Source: Streptobacillus notomytis (GTDB taxonomy: Bacteria; Fusobacteriota; Fusobacteriia; Fusobacteriales; Leptotrichiaceae). Taken from it: a stretch of 64,000 nucleotides of DNA. The position numbers were made by a program, and so were the translations under genes. Shown one piece after another: positions 16,359-25,065 of the stretch (within the stretch, counting starts at the first letter, position 1; every line of letters begins with the position of its first letter). The notes below the pieces were generated by a model. That model had not been told where the DNA came from, ran no database searches, and saw only the letters and a list, made by a program, of their open reading frames with translations. The stretch is from the NCBI GenBank assembly GCA_001612575.1, contig LJRV01000308.1, positions 1 through 64,000 on the forward strand, written 5' to 3'.

Positions 16359-17264
16359 TTATTCATTATTTATATTTAAATATAATATACTAAGTAATAA
16401 TACTAAACCTGCTAATATTCTAATAGGATCTAAAATATTTCCTAAAATGAAAATATCTATAAAAACAGATGTTAAAGGAAATGCTAATTCAGAAACAGTA
16501 GAATATATTGCCTTTGTATTTTGCAATCCTTTGTAGTAAAAATTAGCAGCTATTACTCCCCAAATCGCAATAAATATAGCTAGTAATATTATTTGATTAT
16601 TTGAAATTAAATATATTATATCAATCTTAGTTTGAGTTATATTTAACAATAATAGTAAAAAAGTTATTATTGTTGTAAACATAAATCTTATAAATGTAGA
16701 TAAGTTAGCGTTATACTTCATAGCAACCTTTCTACTAAAAGTTGTTGATAAACCAAAAGAAATTGCTGCAATTAACGAATAAATCGCAGAGTATACAGAT
16801 TTAATCTCTATATCGAATGGACTGTTTAGTCCAAAAGTTAAAAAATGTAATGAGATAATAGAAATTATAAATACTATCTTAAATTTATGTGTAATTTTTT
16901 CTTTTAATATAAAATAGGCTGATAATATTGTAAATACAGGTTGTGATTTTTGTATTAATATGACTAAGCTATATGGATTAAATTCACTTAATTGTAATGC
17001 TTTTACAATAGATAAAGTGCCTATAGTTCCTCCAAACAATGCTATTAATAAGAAATATAATTTATCAGATAAATTTACTTTCTTTATTTCCTTTATATAT
17101 TCTCTCTTAGTAATTAACATAAATAAAAAGGGTAAAAGATGAGCTATGAATACTATTAAAACAACATTATATAAACCATATTTAAAATAACGTGGTGTTA
17201 ATAATACTCCATCTATCCCCCACATTATCGCTCCTAAAATAATAAGAAGCCATGATAAATTCAT
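16359..17264 (-). CDS. EamA/DMT-family membrane transporter
   Basis: 301 residues with ten predicted hydrophobic segments arranged as two repeats of five, the EamA (drug/metabolite transporter) pattern. The first repeat begins WLLIILGAIMWGIDGVL and the second around SLIAAISFGLSTTF. Such proteins export or import small metabolites across the inner membrane; the substrate is not predictable here. It sits between ruvA and uvrA in the mutS2-rlmD operon with gaps of 8-10 bases. The position among repair genes probably reflects operon packing rather than shared function. Confidence 0.88.
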   Translation of the reverse strand: MNLSWLLIILGAIMWGIDGVLLTPRYFKYGLYNVVLIVFIAHLLPFLFMLITKREYIKEIKKVNLSDKLYFLLIALFGGTIGTLSIVKALQLSEFNPYSLVILIQKSQPVFTILSAYFILKEKITHKFKIVFIISIISLHFLTFGLNSPFDIEIKSVYSAIYSLIAAISFGLSTTFSRKVAMKYNANLSTFIRFMFTTIITFLLLLLNITQTKIDIIYLISNNQIILLAIFIAIWGVIAANFYYKGLQNTKAIYSTVSELAFPLTSVFIDIFILGNILDPIRILAGLVLLLSILYLNINNE

Positions 17265-17272
17265 TTTTTCAC

Positions 17273-17875
17273 CTACTTTTTCTTTTTGTTTATATTAAAT
17301 AATGCAAGTTTAATTAATTCTTGCATATTTAGTTCTCTAATCTTTTCATCTTCCATAATTTGACTTACATTAATTCTTTCATAACCTAAAGATTCTAATG
17401 CTAATCTTAAATTTTCTTTCTTATTATATAATTCTATCATATCTTTGCTAGAAGCATTGCTTGTTATTTTTAACCCTTCTAGCTTATCAGAAAGATCTAC
17501 CATTATTTTTTCTGCTTTTTTCATTCCTATACCTGGAACTTTTGCAAGTTCTTTAAAATTTTTTGAAGAAGCTATAGCAGCTAATTCTTCAAACTTAAAA
17601 TTAGATAATATTGCAATTGCTTTTTTAGCTCCTATACCATTTATTGCAATGCATTCAAGAAAAATACTTCTTTCAAGTTCACTTTTAAACCCAAAAAATG
17701 AAATATCATCTTCTTTAACTATAGTATGTATGTATAACTTATCTTTTTCTCCAATTGAATTAAGCTTATCATAAGTTTTTATAGATGTATATATCTTATA
17801 ACCTACTCCATTAATATCTATAACAACATAATTAAGATTTTTTACGCTTAATATACCCTCAAAATACTCATACAT
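17273..17875 (-). CDS. ruvA: Holliday junction helicase subunit RuvA
   Basis: 200 residues, typical for RuvA. The N-terminal OB-fold (MYEYFEGILSVKNLNYVVID) is followed by two helix-hairpin-helix motifs, INGIGAKKAIAIL and VPGIGMKKAEKIM, and a C-terminal helical domain that contacts RuvB. RuvA tetramers clamp the four-way junction and recruit the RuvB motor. RuvB and RuvC are not in the window. The start is two bases from the murI stop and the gene is part of the long minus-strand operon. Confidence 0.96.
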   Translation of the reverse strand: MYEYFEGILSVKNLNYVVIDINGVGYKIYTSIKTYDKLNSIGEKDKLYIHTIVKEDDISFFGFKSELERSIFLECIAINGIGAKKAIAILSNFKFEELAAIASSKNFKELAKVPGIGMKKAEKIMVDLSDKLEGLKITSNASSKDMIELYNKKENLRLALESLGYERINVSQIMEDEKIRELNMQELIKLALFNINKKKK

Positions 17876-17876
17876 T

Positions 17877-18647
17877 TTATTCTCCTCTTATTTCAAAAAT
17901 ATTATCGGTCTCAATCGAGAAAATATTCTTCAAATTATTCTTAAATTGCATCTTATTTCCTGAAACATAAAAAAATGTTTTAGAATCTTCTTCTTTATGT
18001 TTTATTAAATCTCTATCATTAATAATTTTTACAATCTCAATTGATGGATCAATTATATCAATATTAAAATAAAGTGATTTTATTGATTCTTTTAAAATAG
18101 AATAATGCGTACATCCGAGTATAAGGCTGTCAATTTCTTTACTCATATTATCAATATATTTATTTATTAACTCATCTATATCTTTCCCTTTAATATTTCC
18201 ATTTTCTATTGCAGGTACTAATAAAGGGCAAGATTTATCTATCACCTTTATACTTGAATTAATATTATTTAAATTTTGTGTATATTTTTTAGAATTTACT
18301 GTTGCCGTAGTTGCAATCAAACCTATGTTTTTACTTTTATTATTTATCGCACCCTCTACTCCTGCCTCAATTACTCCAATAATATTAACATCATATTTTT
18401 CTTTTATTTCATCAAGTGCAAGTGATGTTGCAGTATTACAAGCAACAACAATCAACTCAACTTTTTTGGTTAATAAAAACTCAACTATTTCACTTGAGTA
18501 TTTAATTATCTCATCTTTACTTTTTTCTCCATATGGCAATCTAGCTGTATCTCCAAAAAAATGAATATTAATATTAGGATATTGTTTTCTAATTTCATTT
18601 AATACAGTTACTCCTCCCATACCAGAGTCAAAAATTCCTATAGACAT
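17877..18647 (-). CDS. murI: Glutamate racemase
   Basis: About 256 residues converting L- to D-glutamate for peptidoglycan. The two catalytic cysteines are in VACNTATS and LGCTHYS, and the N-terminus has the family signature IGIFDSGMGG. I choose the ATG at 18645-18647 (MSIGIFDSG) because relatives begin there and GGTGA lies upstream. An ATG at 18659 or a TTG at 18668 in the same frame would add four or seven residues and overlap holB. The D-glutamate role fits with mreB two genes upstream and cell-wall genes elsewhere in the window. Confidence 0.95.
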   Translation of the reverse strand: MSIGIFDSGMGGVTVLNEIRKQYPNINIHFFGDTARLPYGEKSKDEIIKYSSEIVEFLLTKKVELIVVACNTATSLALDEIKEKYDVNIIGVIEAGVEGAINNKSKNIGLIATTATVNSKKYTQNLNNINSSIKVIDKSCPLLVPAIENGNIKGKDIDELINKYIDNMSKEIDSLILGCTHYSILKESIKSLYFNIDIIDPSIEIVKIINDRDLIKHKEEDSKTFFYVSGNKMQFKNNLKNIFSIETDNIFEIRGE

Positions 18648-18664
18648 ATTTGTCACCATTCTTT

Positions 18665-19549
18665 TCAATTTTTAGATAAAGTATCTATAAATAAAAACAT
18701 TAATATTTTCAAATTTACATTAGAATTTATTGCTAACTTATATTCTAATAATTCTTCAAGATAATTTAAAGTTTTAAATTTAGAATATTTATTTATACAA
18801 GTATTCATAAATGTTTTTATTCTTTCTCTACTTTTTTTATTATCATTATTCACTAATAATACTGACAATAGATCATCTTTTAAAATTATTACATCAATTT
18901 CTTTCATAAATTTAATATTATTTATTAAATAATCTATTGCATATTGATATGATATAACTGTAAATACATTTATTTCATCAAAATAGTTTTTAATAGAGTT
19001 AACAGCCTCTTCTAAAGAATCTATTTTATATACTTCTAAATCAATTAAATCTTTTCTATCTAGATATATATTTAAATAATCAACATTATTTTCTAAAAAA
19101 TTAAACATTTCTATATTTTTAGTTATATTCTCAGTGGCTATACTTAAGTTTAAATTTAATATTATAGATCTTGATTTAATAGTTTCAAGTATCTCTAATC
19201 TTCTTGTAAGTAGTATAAAATATACATTTTGTGGAGGTTCTTCTATTACTTTTAAAAGTGCATTCAAAGGTTCCTTCTTTGTAGTTTCAATTGAATCAAT
19301 GATATATATTTTTTTATCAGAAATATATGGACTTTCAACTGAACCTATTATTATTTCCCTTACATCATCAATTTTCAATTCAAAGTAATAACTTACATCT
19401 GGATGAGATAATACATCCGTATTAAATTCATTAAGTAACATAGATGTAAATATTTTAGCTTTTTCTAATAAAGATATCCTATTATCTGCAAAAAACATGA
19501 AAGTTGCACTTTTTTTCAAATTTAATATTTCATTTTTAAATATTTCCAT
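18665..19549 (-). CDS. holB: DNA polymerase III delta-prime-like clamp loader subunit
   Basis: 294 residues. The middle matches the clamp-loader AAA+ fold: IYIIDSIETTKKEPLNALLK (Walker B region), EEPPQNVYFILLT and a sensor-like KSRS. The Walker A loop is replaced by a non-canonical sequence (FFADNRISLLEKAK), so ATP is probably not bound, as in many delta-prime proteins. The C-terminal ~150 residues are helical and poorly conserved. The protein would serve as the stator of the clamp loader. It begins one base after mreB. Could also be called a DnaX-like or generic clamp-loader subunit. Confidence 0.82.
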   Translation of the reverse strand: MEIFKNEILNLKKSATFMFFADNRISLLEKAKIFTSMLLNEFNTDVLSHPDVSYYFELKIDDVREIIIGSVESPYISDKKIYIIDSIETTKKEPLNALLKVIEEPPQNVYFILLTRRLEILETIKSRSIILNLNLSIATENITKNIEMFNFLENNVDYLNIYLDRKDLIDLEVYKIDSLEEAVNSIKNYFDEINVFTVISYQYAIDYLINNIKFMKEIDVIILKDDLLSVLLVNNDNKKSRERIKTFMNTCINKYSKFKTLNYLEELLEYKLAINSNVNLKILMFLFIDTLSKN

Positions 19550-19550
19550 A

Positions 19551-20594
19551 TTAATTTTCTCTCATTTGTAATGTTCTCAATAAATTCTTATTATCAAACG
19601 CCTTTCCTCCACCAAGAACAACTGAATCTAACGGATGATCTGATAAGTACACTTTTACCTTTACCTCCTGTTCTACCAATGTCGTGAAATTTTTAATCAT
19701 AGAACCTCCACCCGTCATTACAATACCATTATCTAAGATATCAGCAGCTAATTCAGGTGGTGATTTTTCAAGTACTTCTTTAGTTGTATTAATTATTGAA
19801 TGAAGCGATGATCTTATAGCTTCATAAACTTCATTAGAATTAATTTCTAAAGAAACTGGTGTTTGAACTTCTAATTGTCTCCCTTTAATAGTCATTACTT
19901 TAGGTTCTTCTTCATATGTTGCAGTAGCTAATTCTTTCTTAATCTTTTCTGCTGTTCTATCACCTATCAATAAATTATATTTATTTCTTACATATCTTAC
20001 TATATCCTCATCAAATTTATTCCCAGCAATTCTTATAGATTTTGAAGCTATAACTTCATCTAATGAAAGTATAGCAACGTCAGTTGAACCTCCACCAATA
20101 TCTATAACCATATTACCAACTGGTTTAGATATATCAATTCCTGAACCAATAATTGCAGCTCTTCCTTCTTCTATTATATATATCTTTTTAGCTCCACTAA
20201 CAGAATCAAATAATGCTTTCCTTTCTACAGGAGTAACTTCTAAAGGAACACAAATCATTACTTCTGGTTTAAATATTGAACTTCCATATATTTTATACAT
20301 AAAATGCGAAAGCATTTCACGAGTTGCATCTAAATCAGCAATTACTCCATCTTTAAGAGGCTTAATAGCTTCAATACTATCAGGCGTTTTCCCTAACATT
20401 TCTCTTGCATCTTTACCAACAGCAATAACTTTTCCAGTTTTTTTATCTCTTGCTAAAACTGATGGTTCATTTAAAACTATTTTATCTTCCTGCTTATCAT
20501 ATATAAGTATATTAGCAGTACCTAAATCTATTGATATATTCTTATTTATTCTAAGAGATCTTATTATTCTTTTTATAAAATTTTTATTAAGCAT
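19551..20594 (-). CDS. mreB: Rod-shape-determining actin homologue MreB
   Basis: 347 residues with all actin-fold nucleotide motifs: phosphate 1 ISIDLGTANILIY, connect 1, phosphate 2 VIDIGGGSTDVAIL and adenosine GIVMTGGGSMI. MreB forms membrane-associated filaments that guide lateral cell-wall synthesis, so a rod or filament shape is expected. The N-terminal MLNKNFIKRIIRSLRINKN is a positively charged extension that may act as an amphipathic membrane anchor. AGGAAGG precedes the ATG at 20594. MreC and MreD do not follow; instead holB and murI do, which is unusual compared with the common mreBCD order. Confidence 0.96.
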   Translation of the reverse strand: MLNKNFIKRIIRSLRINKNISIDLGTANILIYDKQEDKIVLNEPSVLARDKKTGKVIAVGKDAREMLGKTPDSIEAIKPLKDGVIADLDATREMLSHFMYKIYGSSIFKPEVMICVPLEVTPVERKALFDSVSGAKKIYIIEEGRAAIIGSGIDISKPVGNMVIDIGGGSTDVAILSLDEVIASKSIRIAGNKFDEDIVRYVRNKYNLLIGDRTAEKIKKELATATYEEEPKVMTIKGRQLEVQTPVSLEINSNEVYEAIRSSLHSIINTTKEVLEKSPPELAADILDNGIVMTGGGSMIKNFTTLVEQEVKVKVYLSDHPLDSVVLGGGKAFDNKNLLRTLQMREN

Positions 20595-21968
20595 TTATTT
20601 TACCTTCCTATCAACTGTTTTTATTCCAAACTTTAATAGTTCATCACGTATCATATCAGACAATGCATAATTTTTATTGATTCTAGCATCCTCTCTAATT
20701 CTATTTAATAATTCTATTAATTTTTCACTTAAAATGTCATTTTTATCTTTTTCCATCTTTATCCCCAAAACATTAATTATATATTTTTCTAAAACTTCAA
20801 TTACTAGTACAATTTCTTTAAATACTGATGAATTTAAATGTCTATTAGTTTTTCTAATTAAATCATGTATACACGATATTGCCAAAGGCGTATTTAAATC
20901 ATCATTTAAAGCTGAATTAAAATTAAGTTCAAACTCATTTATATCTTTTATGATCTTAATATTTGAATTATTATCAACTACTAATTGCTTATATCTATCA
21001 ATATTATCTATTATTGAATTTAATGTTTTTTTAGATATTTCCAAATTCTCTATAGAGTAATTTATAGGTTTTCTATAATGGGTTGATAACATGAAAAATC
21101 TAACTACATCTCCAGAATAATTTTTTAAAACTTCTCTTAATGTAATAAAATTACCCAAGGACTTGCTCATTTTTTCTCCATTTATTTCTAAGAAACCATT
21201 ATGGAGCCAATAATTTGCAAAGGAAGATTTTTCATTACAAAAACAAATGCTTTGAGCTCTTTCATTTTCATGATGAGGAAATAATAAGTCTATTCCTCCT
21301 GCATGTATATCAAAATTATCTCCTAAAAATTCTCTACTCATTACAGAACATTCAATATGCCAACCAGGTCTACCTTTAGAAAAAGGTGAATCCCAATAAG
21401 GTTCATTTTCTTTCATTTTTTTCCATAATACAAAATCTAGAGGATTTTCTTTTTTATCATCTTTACTAATTCTTACACCAACTGATAAATCTTCTAATCT
21501 TTGATTGGATAACTTACCGTATTCTGAATATTTATTAACTCTAAAAAAAACGTCTCCATCTGAAATATATGCATATCCCTTATCAATAAGCCCTTCTATC
21601 ATTTGTATAATTTCAGGTATATATTCACTTACTTTTGGTCTTTTTACAATATCAAGTATATTTAATTTAGAAATATCTTCCATAAAAGCTGCTATATATT
21701 TTTTTGAAATTTCCTCAAATAAAATAGCTTCTTCTATACTTTTATTAATAATTTTATCATCTATATCTGTAAAATTTTGAACAAATGAAACTTCATAACC
21801 TTGATTTATAAAATGTCTTGCAAGAGTATCAAAAACTATAACAGGTCTTGAGTTACCAAAATGTATATAATTATACACAGTTGGTCCACATACATAAATT
21901 CCAACTTTGTTTTCATTAATAGGTATAAATTCTTCTAATCTATTATTTAAACTATTATATATTTTCAT
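20595..21968 (-). CDS. cysS: Cysteinyl-tRNA synthetase
   Basis: 457 residues, class I synthetase. The HIGH-type motif is YIHFGNSRP near residue 35, the second signature EKMSKSLGNF is near 265, and zinc ligands include Cys28 (YVCGPT) with the downstream CSVMSREF and HHENE. It charges tRNA-Cys with cysteine. The C-terminal helical anticodon-binding part is complete. It follows mutS2 by ten bases and directly abuts mreB. Confidence 0.97.
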   Translation of the reverse strand: MKIYNSLNNRLEEFIPINENKVGIYVCGPTVYNYIHFGNSRPVIVFDTLARHFINQGYEVSFVQNFTDIDDKIINKSIEEAILFEEISKKYIAAFMEDISKLNILDIVKRPKVSEYIPEIIQMIEGLIDKGYAYISDGDVFFRVNKYSEYGKLSNQRLEDLSVGVRISKDDKKENPLDFVLWKKMKENEPYWDSPFSKGRPGWHIECSVMSREFLGDNFDIHAGGIDLLFPHHENERAQSICFCNEKSSFANYWLHNGFLEINGEKMSKSLGNFITLREVLKNYSGDVVRFFMLSTHYRKPINYSIENLEISKKTLNSIIDNIDRYKQLVVDNNSNIKIIKDINEFELNFNSALNDDLNTPLAISCIHDLIRKTNRHLNSSVFKEIVLVIEVLEKYIINVLGIKMEKDKNDILSEKLIELLNRIREDARINKNYALSDMIRDELLKFGIKTVDRKVK

Positions 21969-21978
21969 TTTTTCTCCT

Positions 21979-24318
21979 CTATTTCAATGTCACTATAGTA
22001 ATACCTAGTCCACCTTCACTAGGGTGTCCATCTTTAAATTCTGAAACATAAACAGACTTTTTAAGATATTCATGTATTTTTTTTCTAAGAATCATAGTTC
22101 CTTTTCCATGTATAATTGCAACATTAGTGAACCCGTTTAAAATAGCTCTATTAAAATATATCTCTATTTCTTCTATTGCTTCTTCTGCAATTTTTCCTCT
22201 AACATCAATTTCACCTTTAACATGAGTAACCTTTGAATTAATCACATTAGTAAAACTATTATTCTTTTTCTTAGGTATTTTAGCAACATCTTCAAAGGCA
22301 ACAGTTATTTTTAAAATTCCTGCTTGAACCTGTAAAGATTCTTTTTCTGGAATAATTCTAAGAACTTTTCCAACTTGATTTAATGTTTTCACCAAAACTT
22401 CTTCATTTATTTCAAATTTCAAATTAGATTTAATATGTTTCTTTTCAACAATATTTTCTTTTTTACTATCTTCTATATATTGTCTTATCATATTTATATT
22501 TTTTTGTAGTATTTTGGCTTCTTCTTTCTTAATATTATCTGAATTGATTTTATCAACTAAGGCTTTTGCTTTATTCTGCATATCTTTAATATAGTCGTCA
22601 GCTTTTTTATATGCATCTTTTAATATGTTGTTTTTTTCTTTTTCAAACTCAGCTAACTTATTTTCATAATCACTTTTAGCTTCTACAAGTTCTTGTTTAA
22701 GTTTTTCAATCTCAAAATTCATAATTTCAAGATTATCATTTTTTTCTTTTATTGAAGCTAACATTTTTTCAACTTCTCTATTATCTTCACTAATATATGA
22801 TCTAGCATTCTCAATAATTTCTTCGTTTATTCCATATTTTGAGGCAATTATCAAAGCATTTGATTCTCCAGGTATACCAACTAATAATCTATATGTTGGA
22901 GATAAAGTTTCAGCATTAAATTCCATAGATGCTGATTTTATTCCCGAATGAGTGTATGCATGTGCCTTAACTTGACTATAATGTGTTGTTATAAGTGTTT
23001 TTATTTTTCTTTCAAGTATATGATCAATTATAGCCATTGCAAAGGCTGCTCCTTCACTAGGGTCTGTTCCTGATCCTAATTCATCTAATAATATTAAAGA
23101 TTTCGAAGTTGCTTCATTTAATATTTCTGAAATTGATCTAACATGAGAAGAAAAAGATGACAAGTTCTGTTCTATACTTTGTTCATCTCCTATATCAGAT
23201 AAAACATTATCAAACATACCTATTATAGATTTATCACTAGCTGGTATTGCTAAACCAGATAATGCCATTAAAGTGAATAATCCTGCAACTTTTAATGTTA
23301 CTGTCTTACCTCCTGTATTTGGACCAGTAATTAACATAACCTTATCATTTTCATCTAAATCAAAAGTTAAAGGTACTACTTTATCTCTATCTATAAAAGG
23401 ATGTCTTGCATCTTCTAAATGTATTTTTACATTATTAACTATTTTAGGAATATTTGATTTTGTTTCCAATACATACTCAACTTTAGCATTTAAAAAATCA
23501 AGTCTTTCTAACAATTCTTCAACAACTTTTAAATCTTCAAGTTTACCTCTAAGTATTTCTGTTAATCTTAAAAGTATTTTTCTTATTTCTTCTTTTTCTC
23601 TTGCTTCATATTCTCTTAATTTATTATTTAACGATACAACATTTAAAGGTTCTATAAATGAAGTTGAACCTGTTGAAGATCTATCATGTTCTATTCCTCT
23701 TACCAGTCCCTTAAAATCTGTTTTTATAGCAATAACATATCTTTCATTTCTTTTAGTAATGATCTTATCTTGTATTGCTCTTTGTGTATCTTTATTATTT
23801 ATTAATGCTTCAAACTTTTCTTTTATATTATTAAAAATGATATTTTTTTGTTTTCTAATATCAATCAAAGTTAAACTAGCATCATCTTTTATACTTCCAT
23901 TATCATCTACTACTTCATTTATAAAATTCTCAATATCTTTTAAATCATTTAAATCTTTAAATATATTCCATATTTGCTTATATTTATCTCTAACATTTTT
24001 AGACCTTGATTTAGATATTCTATAAATCACCAAATTTTTTCTTAATTCATGTAATTCATCAGCTTCTAAATAATTTCCAAAAATTGAAATAACTTTTAAA
24101 AATCTATTTATACTTGATAATTGACTTAAATCAAATCCATCGTCAAATTTGTAAAAGTCTATTAAATCTTGGAGTATAGCAAATTCCTTATCTAACTCAC
24201 TTTTTTCTTTAAACATTTTTAAATCTATAAATTTTTCTTTAGTTGATTCTAAGTTTGATTTATCTATTAAATTATTAAGTATTTTATGATATTCTAATAC
24301 TTCATATTTTTTATTCAT
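21979..24318 (-). CDS. mutS2: Endonuclease MutS2
   Basis: 779 residues. It lacks the mismatch-recognition domain of MutS and carries the MutS ATPase core (Walker A TGPNTGGKTVTL, LILLDELGSGTDPSEG, THYSQVK) followed by a coiled coil and a C-terminal Smr nuclease domain (EIDVRGKIAEEAIEEIE and HGKGTMILRKKIHEYL). MutS2 restrains homologous recombination and in Firmicutes helps rescue collided ribosomes. The start at ATG 24318 is favoured by GAAGGAT eight bases upstream; an ATG 15 bases earlier contains that site. First gene of the ten-gene operon ending at rlmD. Confidence 0.95.
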   Translation of the reverse strand: MNKKYEVLEYHKILNNLIDKSNLESTKEKFIDLKMFKEKSELDKEFAILQDLIDFYKFDDGFDLSQLSSINRFLKVISIFGNYLEADELHELRKNLVIYRISKSRSKNVRDKYKQIWNIFKDLNDLKDIENFINEVVDDNGSIKDDASLTLIDIRKQKNIIFNNIKEKFEALINNKDTQRAIQDKIITKRNERYVIAIKTDFKGLVRGIEHDRSSTGSTSFIEPLNVVSLNNKLREYEAREKEEIRKILLRLTEILRGKLEDLKVVEELLERLDFLNAKVEYVLETKSNIPKIVNNVKIHLEDARHPFIDRDKVVPLTFDLDENDKVMLITGPNTGGKTVTLKVAGLFTLMALSGLAIPASDKSIIGMFDNVLSDIGDEQSIEQNLSSFSSHVRSISEILNEATSKSLILLDELGSGTDPSEGAAFAMAIIDHILERKIKTLITTHYSQVKAHAYTHSGIKSASMEFNAETLSPTYRLLVGIPGESNALIIASKYGINEEIIENARSYISEDNREVEKMLASIKEKNDNLEIMNFEIEKLKQELVEAKSDYENKLAEFEKEKNNILKDAYKKADDYIKDMQNKAKALVDKINSDNIKKEEAKILQKNINMIRQYIEDSKKENIVEKKHIKSNLKFEINEEVLVKTLNQVGKVLRIIPEKESLQVQAGILKITVAFEDVAKIPKKKNNSFTNVINSKVTHVKGEIDVRGKIAEEAIEEIEIYFNRAILNGFTNVAIIHGKGTMILRKKIHEYLKKSVYVSEFKDGHPSEGGLGITIVTLK

Positions 24319-24351
24319 AATGTTATCCTTCATTGTACTCTATAATTTTAA

Positions 24352-24380
24352 ATTATATCATATTTTGTATATTTTGTGAA
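24352..24380 (-). promoter_or_regulatory. Promoter of the mutS2-rlmD operon
   Basis: On the minus strand TTCACA (24375-24380), 17-base spacer, TATAAT (24352-24357). Confidence 0.6.
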
Positions 24381-24641
24381 TATCTATAAAGTAGCTAAAA
24401 TATTTGAAAATACAATGAAAATAACAATATTTTTTAACTAAACTTTCTTAGTTCTATTATAATTAAAAACCTCCAATATTTTAAATAATCTTAGTAGCTT
24501 TAAACTTATTATGATATTTTTTAAGCATATACAAAATTATCTAGTAATTCATTAAATATTTCAAAAGTATTATTATTTAACCACTTAACTTTCTACCTAT
24601 TCTAGTTTTATTTTTTAATATTTCTTTTTTGAATTCGAAAA

Positions 24642-24676
24642 TACCCTCATTACTGCTTTTTCCAGTAAAGAGGGTA
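24642..24676 (-). terminator. Strong second hairpin downstream of rpmF
   Basis: TACCCTC and TTACTG pair with CAGTAA and GAGGGTA across a small T-rich loop, with one A-A mismatch. On the minus strand a short TTTT run follows. It may be a back-up terminator or a 3' stabilising structure. Confidence 0.45.
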
Positions 24677-24692
24677 CATATAAAAATAAAAA

Positions 24693-24717
24693 AACAGTCC
24701 TTTCAAATTAGACTGTT
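24693..24717 (-). terminator. Terminator of rpmF
   Basis: AACAGTC / GACTGTT stem with an 11-base loop, followed on the minus strand by a run of about seven T and further T-rich sequence. Confidence 0.7.
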
Positions 24718-24759
24718 ATTCTTATTATAGTTCACAAATAACTTTTTATTTTTTCTTAT

Positions 24760-24951
24760 CTATTCAACTATTTCTTCTGCTGACGCTTTTAGTACTCTTC
24801 TTCCTCTATATTCACCTGTTTCAAGATTTAATCTGTGAGGTCTTCTTACACTACCATTTGCTTCAACAACAAATTTTGGAGCATTTATTGAATCATGTGC
24901 TCTTCTCATATTTCTTTTCGCTTTTGATGTTCTTTTCTTAGGTACTGCCAT
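24760..24951 (-). CDS. rpmF: Ribosomal protein bL32
   Basis: 63 residues, the usual size. The N-terminus MAVPKKRTSKAKRNMRRAHD is the L32 signature; VEANGSVRRPHRLNLETG follows. The zinc-binding cysteines found in some L32 proteins are absent, so this is the cysteine-free form. It is a component of the 50S subunit. It has its own promoter (25021-25049), a GGAG ribosome site and a terminator, and so is expressed separately from ftsH upstream. Confidence 0.96.
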   Translation of the reverse strand: MAVPKKRTSKAKRNMRRAHDSINAPKFVVEANGSVRRPHRLNLETGEYRGRRVLKASAEEIVE

Positions 24952-25020
24952 TTTGAGCTCCTTTCTACATAATCTAATTGTAATTATGTCATTACATGTA
25001 ATTTTGTATTAATACAATCT

Positions 25021-25049
25021 ATTCTACAAAATTTTTATATCTTTGTCAA
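25021..25049 (-). promoter_or_regulatory. Promoter of rpmF
   Basis: On the minus strand TTGACA (25044-25049), 17-base spacer, TAGAAT (25021-25026). Confidence 0.7.
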
Positions 25050-25065
25050 GGTATACTCTACATAT

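Larger units (their letters stand above)
24319..24759. other. 441-base intergenic region between mutS2 and rpmF
   Basis: Holds the mutS2 promoter at its left end and two stacked hairpins at its right end (24642-24676 and 24693-24717). The middle, about 24381-24640, is plain AT-rich sequence in which I see no gene. Confidence 0.6.

Noticed and set aside
23273-24025. 250-residue plus-strand frame inside mutS2
   Set aside because: Entirely antisense to mutS2, with low-complexity Ser/Leu/Phe composition typical of AT-rich shadows and no ribosome site or promoter.
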